A DNA stretch of 32,490 nt. Source: Gardnerella vaginalis. Lineage in GTDB: Bacteria; Actinomycetota; Actinomycetes; Actinomycetales; Bifidobacteriaceae. The translations under genes and the position numbers were made by a program. Positions 1 to 7,032 of the stretch are shown in pieces. Location of the stretch: the NCBI RefSeq assembly GCF_001546485.1, contig NZ_KQ956843.1, positions 1 through 32,490 of the forward strand. The letters run 5' to 3'. Under the pieces are notes generated by a model that saw only the letters and a list, made by a program, of their open reading frames with translations, did no database searches and had not been told where the DNA came from. Each line of letters begins with the position of its first letter. The stretch's first letter is position 1.

Positions 1-72
1 TCGCGCGCTAAATCGCAGCGCGAAAGCAGGTCATCGTGCAAACGCGGGAAAGGTTGCAATCACTGACCGTAT
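1..72. other. Window edge, downstream of smpB
   Basis: These bases lie past the smpB stop codon and run to the window edge. A short GC-rich inverted repeat is visible (TCGCGC at 1-6 against GCGCGA at 18-23). It may be part of a larger hairpin cut by the window edge, possibly a terminator for smpB. I see no gene here; tmRNA (ssrA) is sometimes found after smpB, but nothing in these 72 bases supports it. Confidence 0.3.
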
Positions 73-570
73 TCAGTCAACGCCACGAGCGCGCAAATTA
101 CGGTAACGCATAGCGCGCAAAGCTTCACGCTTATCCTGTTCTTCACGCAATGCTTGACGCTTATCAAATTCCTTCTTACCACGCGCTAAAGCAATCTCTA
201 CTTTTACGTAACTTCCCTTAAAATACAAACGCAATGGCACTACCGTATAGCCTTTTGCTTCAGTTTGTCTCGAAAGCTTAGCAATCTGTGCTGCATGAAG
301 CAATAGCTTACGCTTACGCTTAGGCGCATGATTATTCCACGTACCGTTTAAATATTCTGGAATATTCGCACCTTCAAGCCACATTTCACCGCGACGATCG
401 ATAGTAACAAACGATTCAGCTAACGATGCTCGCCCCTCACGCAATGATTTCACTTCAGTGCCAGTAAGTGCAAGACCAGCCTCATAGCAATCTTCAATAG
501 CATAATCATGATGCGCCTTACGATTTTGCGCAACAGTAACTGTACCATCTTGCGCAGGCTTCTTTACCAT
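73..570 (-). CDS. smpB: SsrA-binding protein SmpB
   Basis: SmpB is the small RNA-binding partner of tmRNA. It places alanyl-tmRNA in the A site of stalled ribosomes for trans-translation, in the cytoplasm. The 165-residue protein has the usual length and layout: an N-terminal segment with NRKAHHDYAIED, the core EAGLALTGTEVKSLREGRASL, the IPEYLNGTWNNHAPKRKRKLLLH region, and a basic C-terminal tail rich in Lys and Arg (KKEFDKRQALREEQDKREA) that lies along the mRNA channel. The ATG is preceded by a good ribosome binding site (GGAGGG, five bases upstream). It is the last gene of a minus-strand block, but a strong hairpin lies between it and the upstream CHAP gene. It therefore probably has its own promoter in 571-631, where TATAAG at 594-599 is a weak -10 candidate. 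Confidence 0.97.
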   Translation of the reverse strand: MVKKPAQDGTVTVAQNRKAHHDYAIEDCYEAGLALTGTEVKSLREGRASLAESFVTIDRRGEMWLEGANIPEYLNGTWNNHAPKRKRKLLLHAAQIAKLSRQTEAKGYTVVPLRLYFKGSYVKVEIALARGKKEFDKRQALREEQDKREALRAMRYRNLRARGVD

Positions 571-631
571 TATTGCCCTCCAATACGCATCAACTTATAC
601 ATAACAAATACAAGAATCAACTATAAACAAA

Positions 632-665
632 ACTTGCCATAAGACATTACTATCTTATGGCAAGT
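632..665 (-). terminator. Rho-independent terminator after the CHAP gene
   Basis: A perfect 13-bp inverted repeat (ACTTGCCATAAGA and its complement) encloses an 8-base loop. Read on the minus strand it is followed by TTTTGTTT. It lies about 80 bases past the CHAP gene stop codon and upstream of smpB, so it should end or attenuate transcription from the ftsEX-CHAP side. Confidence 0.85.
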
Positions 666-742
666 GCATACAGTTCCAAAATCAGAGCGTCACATAACCC
701 ACAATAGCGCTACAATTTTGCGAACTATGAGCATTATAACCC

Positions 743-2149
743 TTAATAATGTACATACTCATAATTACCAGGATTATAAATAGTTTCATACGCAGGGAAT
801 GTTGCGAAACCAGTGCCACCTTCAGAAATAAGCACCGAACCATCGGCATTCACACGCTCAACAACAGCCACATGACCATACTGCCAATCAGCATTCCAAT
901 TACCAACACGCTGACCACGAGCAAATACCATTACCGCACCAACGTGTGGTGTACGATTCACTAAATATCCTAAACGACGACCAGTATTTGCCCAATCTGC
1001 TCCATTACCCATATAAGAGCCAACAGGAAGTCCCAGCTGCGAACGACGCAAATAAGCCCACAAAGTGCATTGACGTGCAGGATACGCAGAGCCACCAACA
1101 GTATTACCAGTATTATGACCGTAGCAGAAACCAGCGCGATCAGGACAATTACCAGGAACAGTATAATTCATGCCACTAGCAGCGCCATTAGAAAGCTGCA
1201 TCGGAGGTAAGGAAACATTAACTCCGGCACCACCCTTAACCTGCTGACGATTACCAGCATTCGGATCAGCGCGAGCAACAGCCTTATTAGCAAGAGCACG
1301 AGCCTGAGCATCAATAGCCGACTTCATAGCTATAATCTCTGCAGCTTCACGAGCAGATTGCGAAGTTAAACTACTTTTTTGACTTTCTAACTGCTTACGA
1401 ATATTTTCACCTTGATCGCGCAAGTTTTGCAACGATTTTTTACGATCATTAGCAGCCTGTGCAGCCAACTGTGCGCTTTGCGCTTGAGTATCCGCCTGCT
1501 GCTTAAGTTTTGCAATTTCTGTTTCAATAGCAGCTAAACGCTGGCGGCGGTTCATGGAAGTATTCAATGTGACAGCAGCATCATTAGCAGCATTCGCTTC
1601 ACTACGAGCTACAGCAGCTTCCGACTGCAATTTACCCACAAACTGCTCAGTCGTAGTGGATTTTGTTACAATGCCCATAACATCAGAAGCTTGCGAACCG
1701 TGGAAACTTTTACGCGCTAACTGAGCTACCGCAGCTTTAGCATCATCAAAATCAGCACCAGTTTTTTTAATTTTTTCTTCCAAATTGCGCTTATCTTTTT
1801 GCGCAGATTGCAAACGCTGCTGCGTTGATTCCACAAGACTACGCGCCTGAGCAGCCTGTTCATCCGCCTGCTGAGCAGCACGCACTTGGCTTGGAATTTG
1901 ACGCTCATTAAGATCGTTCAATTCAAGAATTTTATTCGCTAATTGCTTATTCACACCCGCAAGTTGGCGCTTCAAATTCTCATTATTCTGCACCTTACGG
2001 TTATACTCACTCATACTTACTGCGCGCGCTTCAGATGCTGTTAACACTGAGCCAACCACGCCAGCAAGCATCATGGTACCAGCAACAATTAAGCTCACTA
2101 ACGTATGAGTGCGCCGAATTGCAATCATGCTACGTCGAGCCTCGCTCAT
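743..2149 (-). CDS. Secreted coiled-coil CHAP-domain peptidoglycan hydrolase, PcsB-like
   Basis: The 468-residue product is a predicted secreted cell wall hydrolase. Residues 1-43 form a signal peptide ending in EARA. Residues about 48-290 are long heptad-rich helices (Gln, Ala, Lys and Glu rich) typical of a coiled coil. A linker leads to a C-terminal CHAP domain (about 340-468) with candidate catalytic Cys361 in RQCTLWAY and His426 in YGHVAVVERV. CHAP enzymes are cysteine amidases or endopeptidases of peptidoglycan. The coiled-coil plus CHAP design, and a position directly after ftsE-ftsX, match streptococcal PcsB, which is held inactive and released by FtsEX. That role is inferred from architecture and neighbours. 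The ATG has an AAGGGAAG ribosome binding site. The 170-base gap to ftsX holds a 16-bp tandem repeat. Mycobacterial FtsEX instead uses RipC, an NlpC/P60 protein, so the CHAP type here is notable. Confidence 0.9.
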   Translation of the reverse strand: MSEARRSMIAIRRTHTLVSLIVAGTMMLAGVVGSVLTASEARAVSMSEYNRKVQNNENLKRQLAGVNKQLANKILELNDLNERQIPSQVRAAQQADEQAAQARSLVESTQQRLQSAQKDKRNLEEKIKKTGADFDDAKAAVAQLARKSFHGSQASDVMGIVTKSTTTEQFVGKLQSEAAVARSEANAANDAAVTLNTSMNRRQRLAAIETEIAKLKQQADTQAQSAQLAAQAANDRKKSLQNLRDQGENIRKQLESQKSSLTSQSAREAAEIIAMKSAIDAQARALANKAVARADPNAGNRQQVKGGAGVNVSLPPMQLSNGAASGMNYTVPGNCPDRAGFCYGHNTGNTVGGSAYPARQCTLWAYLRRSQLGLPVGSYMGNGADWANTGRRLGYLVNRTPHVGAVMVFARGQRVGNWNADWQYGHVAVVERVNADGSVLISEGGTGFATFPAYETIYNPGNYEYVHY

Positions 2150-2277
2150 ATCACTTCCCTTTCCACATCACTACTGCGAATTATATCGTGACGCAAGGAA
2201 CCACGCGAGCCAATGTCGCAAAACTTACATTTTACATCATGTTAGGACTCACATAAGTTCCACTCATGAAGTCAATT

Positions 2278-2325
2278 TTGATACTACACTAAGTTGATAC
2301 TGCGCTAATTTAATATTGCGCTAAG
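2278..2325. repeat. Three tandem 16-bp units across the ftsX stop codon
   Basis: Three consecutive 16-bp units are visible: TTGATACTACACTAAG, TTGATACTGCGCTAAT and TTAATATTGCGCTAAG. The last one contains the ftsX stop codon (2321-2323). The copies differ from one another at only a few positions. Confidence 0.85.
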
Positions 2326-3244
2326 CCTTCAAATATCGTCTTAGAGCAATAGCTGAAGCAATAATCGACAACACTACTGCACCGGCTACCAGCATTGGAA
2401 CGCATAACCACACAGTAGATTGCGTTATAAATGGCATCCAACGAACATTTTGTGCAAGCCAATCAGTTACAAACACCTTTACAACCAAGCTTAATGCCGC
2501 GCCCGCAAGCAAAGAACCAGCGAAGGAAGCAAAAGCACCTTCAAGAATAAACGGCATGCGAATAGTCCAGTTAGAAGCACCAACTAAGCGCATAATTTCG
2601 GTTTCTTGACGGCGGCTCGCTGCAGACATACGAATCGTAGTGCCAGTAAGCATAATAGCTACCACAACCATAACTGCTGCAAGCACAATCGTCACAACAG
2701 TAGCGCGATTAAGTACACTGAAAACAGGATCGAAAATTTGTCGCTGATCAACAACCTCTTCCACACCATCTCGCCCAGAAAGAACTTCCGAAACAACCTG
2801 GTATTTCATAGGGTTCGTGAGCTTCAAACGAAGCGAATCCTGCATATCTGCGGCTGTAAGCGTTCTACCCTGATACATTCCATTAGGGTACTGCTTTAGG
2901 AAGGTATTTTTGTAAAATTCGTTACGACTTACGTACGTAATATTTGAAACGTCGTCGCCTAATTCTTGGTGAATAACATGCTCAAGCTTTACTATTTCAG
3001 CGTTTGTTGGGGCTTTTCCAGAAGCGCAGGAAGGAGATTGACTTGTGCCGTCTGGGCAAAGCCATGCAACAACCTCAACCTTGTCGTACCAGTCGCCTTT
3101 AGCTTGAGTAATCTGAGCCTGCATTAGCACAGAAGCGCCAATAAAAAGGAAGGAAATAAACGTTACAAGCATAACGGAAAGAATCATTGAAACGTTACGG
3201 CGTAAACTAATGCATGTTTCGGAAAAAATGAATCTTAAACGCAT
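2321..3244 (-). CDS. ftsX: Cell division protein FtsX (permease-like subunit)
   Basis: FtsX is the membrane subunit of the FtsEX complex. It relays FtsE ATPase activity across the membrane to activate septal peptidoglycan hydrolases. The 307-residue protein shows the family topology. A first membrane helix lies near residues 18-42, followed by a large extracytoplasmic loop (about 45-180, the hydrolase-binding region). Three more helices lie near 182-205, 232-258 and 274-302. The cytoplasmic SASRRQETEIMRLVGASNWTIRMPF segment is the typical FtsX/MacB coupling stretch. Its ATG overlaps the ftsE stop codon by one base (TAATG), which indicates translational coupling. The loop contains two Cys residues that could form a disulfide (in WLCPDGTSQSPSCASG). 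The 3' end overlaps a 16-bp tandem repeat. Confidence 0.97.
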   Translation of the reverse strand: MRLRFIFSETCISLRRNVSMILSVMLVTFISFLFIGASVLMQAQITQAKGDWYDKVEVVAWLCPDGTSQSPSCASGKAPTNAEIVKLEHVIHQELGDDVSNITYVSRNEFYKNTFLKQYPNGMYQGRTLTAADMQDSLRLKLTNPMKYQVVSEVLSGRDGVEEVVDQRQIFDPVFSVLNRATVVTIVLAAVMVVVAIMLTGTTIRMSAASRRQETEIMRLVGASNWTIRMPFILEGAFASFAGSLLAGAALSLVVKVFVTDWLAQNVRWMPFITQSTVWLCVPMLVAGAVVLSIIASAIALRRYLKA

Positions 3245-4794
3245 TACTTCGCTCCTTCAGCTTCGCTCGCATTATTATTGTCACTACTATTGTTGCTATT
3301 ACTCTTGTCGTTAGTAGCGTTAGTATCGCTGCCATTATTACCGTTATCATTGTTTGCAGATGACAGTGCAGATTGAGGAGGAGCTGGCGGCATTGGAGGA
3401 AGAGACGGCTTATTGAGAACCTCTTGCTGCTGCGGCACATGATTGTCTACTTCTTGTTGCGATTCATCAGCGCTTACAGCATCCTCAGCATTGTGAGCAG
3501 ATTCAGGATTGTGAGCAGATTCAGTATCCTCAATATTGTCGGATTCTTCACGCATAACTGACTTTTCTAACTGAGCTTGCGAATTATCTGCACTATTGTT
3601 AGCGCTGTCTACTGAATCAGTAGCAGTTTGCTTAATATTGCTAGCTATATCGTTGTTAATAGTTTTATCGTTAGTAGTTTTATCGTTAGTAGTTTTATCG
3701 TTAGTAGTTTTATCGTCAGGAGTTCCACTTTCAGAAGTCTCATGCTCAATATCGTCATCCTGCTTATCGCTCACAGAAAGCAATCCACGACCCCAAGTCA
3801 TTGTTGTTTCCAAAGACTGGAACACTTCGCCATAACGACCAGTACGACCAGAATGAACCGACTGAGCTAAACGAGCAATTCCCTCATTCTCAGAAGTATT
3901 ACCTTGCAAGGATTGCGTTACAATATCAACTGTTTCTTGAGCTTGAGCAGCACGCTGAGCTTTTTTAGAAAGTTTCTTATGACGTTCAGTATGATGCGTT
4001 TGATGAGCTGAATCTTGAATCGCATGACTGTCTGAATCATCAATGTTTCCAACAGATTGTTGTGCTTTAGACTTCTGTTCAACGTCGGAATCTGGGAAGT
4101 AAAGCGCAGAATCGTAAGATCCCTCGCGCTCATCTCGCACGATTTTACCCTCATGAAGCTCCACAACTCGTTTACGCATAGAGTTCACGATTTCCTCATT
4201 ATGCGTAGCCATAACAATTGTAGTTCCTGTGCGATTAATAGCTTCCAAAACTTCCATAATACCAAGAGAAGTAGTTGGATCCAAGTTTCCAGTAGGCTCG
4301 TCAGCAAGCAAAATTTGTGGATGATTTACATATGCGCGAGCAATTGCCACACGCTGTGCTTCGCCGCCGGAAAGTTCGTGCGGATAGTTATTTTCCTTAC
4401 CAGTTAAGCCAACGGTTTCCAGAACGCGCGGCACAAGCGAACGAATAGTCGCTCTACTCGTACCAATCACTTCCAAAGCAAAAGCAACATTTTGATAAAC
4501 TGTTTTATTATTAAGCAGCTTATAATCCTGGAAAATAAAGCCAAGAGATCTGCGATACTGCGGAACCTGACGGTTAGAAAGTCTACGCAAATCGTTACCA
4601 GCTACGTGAATTTCTCCACCATTTGCTTCTTCTTCACGAAGAAGCAAACTCAGCAATGTAGTTTTGCCAGAGCCTGAAGCACCAACCAGAAACACAAAAT
4701 CGCCGCGATCAACATGCAAAGATACGTCATCTAACGCAGGACGCGTACCTCGAGGATATATTTTTGACACATGATCTAATGAAATCAGCGACAT
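3244..4794 (-). CDS. ftsE: Cell division ATP-binding protein FtsE with a long C-terminal extension
   Basis: FtsE is the cytoplasmic ATPase of FtsEX. The ABC core fills residues 1 to about 228. It has Walker A GASGSGKT (38-45), the Q-loop in FIFQDYKLL (about 87-94), signature LSGGEAQ (141-147), Walker B ILLADEPTGNLD (161-172) and the H-loop His198 in MATHNEE. Canonical FtsE ends here. This protein continues for about 285 residues of hydrophilic low-complexity sequence rich in Asp, Ser, Asn, Gln and Thr. The extension includes the pentapeptide NDKTT repeated in tandem, a duplicated ESAHN block, a short Pro-rich patch (PSLPPMPPAPP) and an Asn/Ser-rich tail. The extension is in frame and ends in the one-base overlap with ftsX, so it is not an assembly artefact at a stop. 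It is presumably disordered and its function is unknown. The start is backed by GGAAGGAT upstream. Confidence 0.96.
   Translation of the reverse strand: MSLISLDHVSKIYPRGTRPALDDVSLHVDRGDFVFLVGASGSGKTTLLSLLLREEEANGGEIHVAGNDLRRLSNRQVPQYRRSLGFIFQDYKLLNNKTVYQNVAFALEVIGTSRATIRSLVPRVLETVGLTGKENNYPHELSGGEAQRVAIARAYVNHPQILLADEPTGNLDPTTSLGIMEVLEAINRTGTTIVMATHNEEIVNSMRKRVVELHEGKIVRDEREGSYDSALYFPDSDVEQKSKAQQSVGNIDDSDSHAIQDSAHQTHHTERHKKLSKKAQRAAQAQETVDIVTQSLQGNTSENEGIARLAQSVHSGRTGRYGEVFQSLETTMTWGRGLLSVSDKQDDDIEHETSESGTPDDKTTNDKTTNDKTTNDKTINNDIASNIKQTATDSVDSANNSADNSQAQLEKSVMREESDNIEDTESAHNPESAHNAEDAVSADESQQEVDNHVPQQQEVLNKPSLPPMPPAPPQSALSSANNDNGNNGSDTNATNDKSNSNNSSDNNNASEAEGAK
3490..3525. repeat. Two in-frame 18-bp repeats in the ftsE extension
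   Basis: An 18-bp unit (ATTGTGAGCAGATTCAGG) occurs twice in tandem with one base changed. It encodes the doubled ESAHN(P/A) block of the FtsE C-terminal extension, so copy number changes would keep the frame. Confidence 0.85.
3661..3720. repeat. Four in-frame 15-bp repeats in the ftsE extension
   Basis: The 15-bp unit AGTTTTATCGTTAGT is present three times exactly and a fourth time with changes in its last bases. It encodes the tandem pentapeptide NDKTT. Because 15 is a multiple of three, gain or loss of units would change extension length without breaking the downstream ftsX overlap. Confidence 0.92.
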
Positions 4795-4859
4795 TGTTTC
4801 AATCCTTCCGAAGATTATGTGTAATTGTTAGTTTTTGAGCGTAATTTAAACTTATATTT

Positions 4860-4943
4860 AAGATTCCACTCAAGATTCCACTCAAGATTCCGCTTAAGAT
4901 TTTACCTAAGATTCTTCTTACAGCTCTTCTTAAGATTCTGCTT
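4860..4943. repeat. Degenerate 12-bp tandem array across the prfB stop codon
   Basis: Seven consecutive 12-bp units of the type AAGATTCCACTC are visible. The first two are identical and the others are diverged. The array starts about 65 bases upstream of ftsE and runs through the prfB stop codon (4930-4932) into its last codons, so the final residues of RF2 are written by repeat units. It nearly fills the prfB-ftsE intergenic gap. Confidence 0.85.
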
Positions 4944-6066
4944 CAGCTTCTTTTTGAGCCGCAACTCGCTGCTCGTGACGCCAACGAATGCCAGCTTCAA
5001 TAAAGCCGTCAATATCGCCGTCAAAAACAGCCTGAGTTTGCGAAGTTTCGTAGCCAGTGCGCAAATCCTTCACCATCTGATACGGGTGAAGCACGTAGGA
5101 GCGCATTTGGTCTCCCCAACTTGCCTTAATATCTCCAGCAAGCTCCTTCTTTTTAGCAGCTTCTTCCGCATGCTTAAGCACCAGCAAACGAGATTGCAAA
5201 ACTGCCATTGCAGCGGCGCGGTTCTGAATCTGACTGCGCTCATCTTGCATAGAAACAACTAAGCCGGTTGGCAAATGCGTAATACGAACAGCAGAATACG
5301 TAGTATTCACACCCTGACCGCCAGGACCTGAAGCTTGGAAAGTATCCACGCGAATGTCGGAATCTGGAATATCAATATGATCCGTAGCTTCAACAAGAGG
5401 AATTACTTCAACAGCAGAAAAACCAGTTTGGCGACGTCCTTGATTGTCGAATGGAGAAATACGAACCATCCTGTGAGTGCCACCTTCTACAGAAAGGCGA
5501 CCATACGCGTACGGTGCATCCACTTGGAAAGTAGCGGATTTAATACCAGCTTCTTCTGCATAAGACGTATCCATCATCTTTGTTTTGTAGCCGTTTCGCT
5601 CAGCCCAACGCAAGTACATGCGAAGAAGCATTTGAGCAAAATCAGCAGCATCCACACCGCCCGCACCAGAACGGATCGTAACAACGGCAGATCGAGCATC
5701 ATACTCGCCGTCAAGAAGAGTCTGAACTTCCATATCGTCCAACTCGTGAGCAATAGAGCCAAGCTCCTCTTGAGCCTCGCTCATGGAATCAGCATCGCCT
5801 TCTTCTTCACCAAGCTCAATCAAAGTCTTAGTATCCTCAATGCGCTGCTCAACAGTTTGCAAACGCTTCAATTGAGACTGAGCTGCAGAAAGCTTACTGG
5901 TAACTTGCTGAGCATGCTCAGAATCATCCCAAAGCCCAGGCTCAGCAGCCTGCTTTTCTAAATCAGCAATCGTAGCCTTCAACGAATCGACATCTAGTGC
6001 TTTAGCAATCGAAGAATACTTTGCTTCAACTTCATTTAACGCTTGGGCAAAATCAAATTCCGCCAT
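4930..6066 (-). CDS. prfB: Peptide chain release factor 2 (RF2)
   Basis: RF2 recognises UGA and UAA stop codons and triggers peptide release. The 378-residue protein has the codon-recognition tripeptide SPF (204-206, in [21 protein letters not shown]), which is diagnostic for RF2. It also has the GGQ peptidyl-tRNA hydrolysis motif (249-251, in [16 protein letters not shown]). Residues 1-110 form the N-terminal helical domain. The reading frame is continuous, so the programmed frameshift found near codon 25 of many prfB genes is absent here. The Gln of GGQ is the expected methylation target of PrmC, encoded at 19705-20622. The gene sits between map and ftsE, with an 80-base and a 135-base gap; an AGAGG lies 11-12 bases before the ATG. 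The last codons fall in a 12-bp tandem repeat array. Confidence 0.98.
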   Translation of the reverse strand: MAEFDFAQALNEVEAKYSSIAKALDVDSLKATIADLEKQAAEPGLWDDSEHAQQVTSKLSAAQSQLKRLQTVEQRIEDTKTLIELGEEEGDADSMSEAQEELGSIAHELDDMEVQTLLDGEYDARSAVVTIRSGAGGVDAADFAQMLLRMYLRWAERNGYKTKMMDTSYAEEAGIKSATFQVDAPYAYGRLSVEGGTHRMVRISPFDNQGRRQTGFSAVEVIPLVEATDHIDIPDSDIRVDTFQASGPGGQGVNTTYSAVRITHLPTGLVVSMQDERSQIQNRAAAMAVLQSRLLVLKHAEEAAKKKELAGDIKASWGDQMRSYVLHPYQMVKDLRTGYETSQTQAVFDGDIDGFIEAGIRWRHEQRVAAQKEAEAES

Positions 6067-6145
6067 TTACTTAACGTACCTCTTTACATCTATCTTACGC
6101 AATTACTACTCGCGAAATACTTACAAAAATCAACTCTTTATAAGT

Positions 6146-6919
6146 CTAGCGTACAGTCAAAATCTCTGGGCCATTTTCAGTAATCGCAATAGTATGCTCA
6201 GTGTGCGCACCACGAGAACCATCAGCAGAGCGAAGAGTCCAGCCGTCCTTAGGATCTTGGTAAATCTCGTCAGTAGTCTTTAAGAACCATGGCTCAATTG
6301 CAATCACAAGACCTGGGCGAAGCTTATAGCCGTGATGAGCAGTACCGTCGTTAGGAACGTGAGGATCACCATGCATAATATGACCGACTCCGTGACCGCC
6401 AAACTCAAGATTTACGCTGTAACCATACTCGTGAGCAACGCAACCAACAGCTGCAGAAATATCGCCAAGACGGTTGCCAGGCTGAGCCATGTTAATGCCA
6501 GCCTCCAAAGCTTCCTCAGTGCACTTAATTAAGCGTAAATCCTCAGGATCTGCATGCTTTCCAACAACGAAACTAATAGCTGAATCACCAACCCAGCCGT
6601 CGACGTTAATCGCCAAATCAAGAGTTAGCAAATCACCATCTTTAAGATTGTAATCGTAAGGAACACCGTGAAGAACAGCATCATTTACAGAAGTGCAAAT
6701 ATAGTGCGCAAAAGGACCTGTTCCAAAATCAGGAGCGTAATCAACATAGCAAGAAGAAGCACCTTTGCGGCTCATAATACGCTGGCGAACGAAGGCATCA
6801 ATTTCGAGAAGATTCGTGCCAACTTTGGTCATTGCTTTCAAATCTTTAAGAATACTACCTACAAAGCGACCTGCAGGTTTCATCGCTTCAATCTCAGCTG
6901 GAGTTTTCAGTTCAATCAT
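6146..6919 (-). CDS. map: Type I methionine aminopeptidase
   Basis: This enzyme removes the initiator methionine from new proteins in the cytoplasm. The 257-residue protein is the compact bacterial type without an N-terminal SH3-type extension. The five metal ligands fit: Asp101 and Asp112 (DLAINVDGWVGDSA), His176 in GGHGVG, Glu209 in AIEPWF, and Glu241 in HTEHTIAI. His183 in HIMHGDP is the catalytic His candidate. It is the first gene of the minus-strand block leading to prfB and ftsEX, and it is divergent from pepO. The ATG lacks a clear Shine-Dalgarno sequence (a TTGAAG lies close to it), so the leader may be very short. A second map copy is common in actinobacteria and cannot be excluded elsewhere. 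Confidence 0.97.
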   Translation of the reverse strand: MIELKTPAEIEAMKPAGRFVGSILKDLKAMTKVGTNLLEIDAFVRQRIMSRKGASSCYVDYAPDFGTGPFAHYICTSVNDAVLHGVPYDYNLKDGDLLTLDLAINVDGWVGDSAISFVVGKHADPEDLRLIKCTEEALEAGINMAQPGNRLGDISAAVGCVAHEYGYSVNLEFGGHGVGHIMHGDPHVPNDGTAHHGYKLRPGLVIAIEPWFLKTTDEIYQDPKDGWTLRSADGSRGAHTEHTIAITENGPEILTVR

Positions 6920-7011
6920 GCTTCAAGACTAACGCGCAGGCACGAAAATAGCGCAAGATAGCGCGAAAACATAAGGAAAATATAACGAAAATATTAGCTC
7001 ATAGTGTCGCT

Positions 7012-7017
7012 TAATAC
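7012..7017 (+). promoter_or_regulatory. Candidate -10 box for pepO, near-leaderless mRNA
   Basis: TAATAC lies 15 bases before the pepO ATG, and no Shine-Dalgarno sequence is present between them. Transcription starting six to seven bases past the box would give a leader of only about eight bases. No convincing -35 element was seen. Confidence 0.4.
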
Positions 7018-7032
7018 TTGTAAGCTAAATTC

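Noticed and set aside
1-72. tmRNA (ssrA) after smpB
   Set aside because: No tRNA-like acceptor ends or tag ORF can be seen in the 72 bases available.
4860-4943. CRISPR array
   Set aside because: Units are 12 bp, contiguous and diverged, with no spacers and no cas genes nearby.
4930-6066. Programmed +1 frameshift in prfB
   Set aside because: The reading frame is continuous from the ATG through SPF and GGQ, with no internal stop near codon 25.
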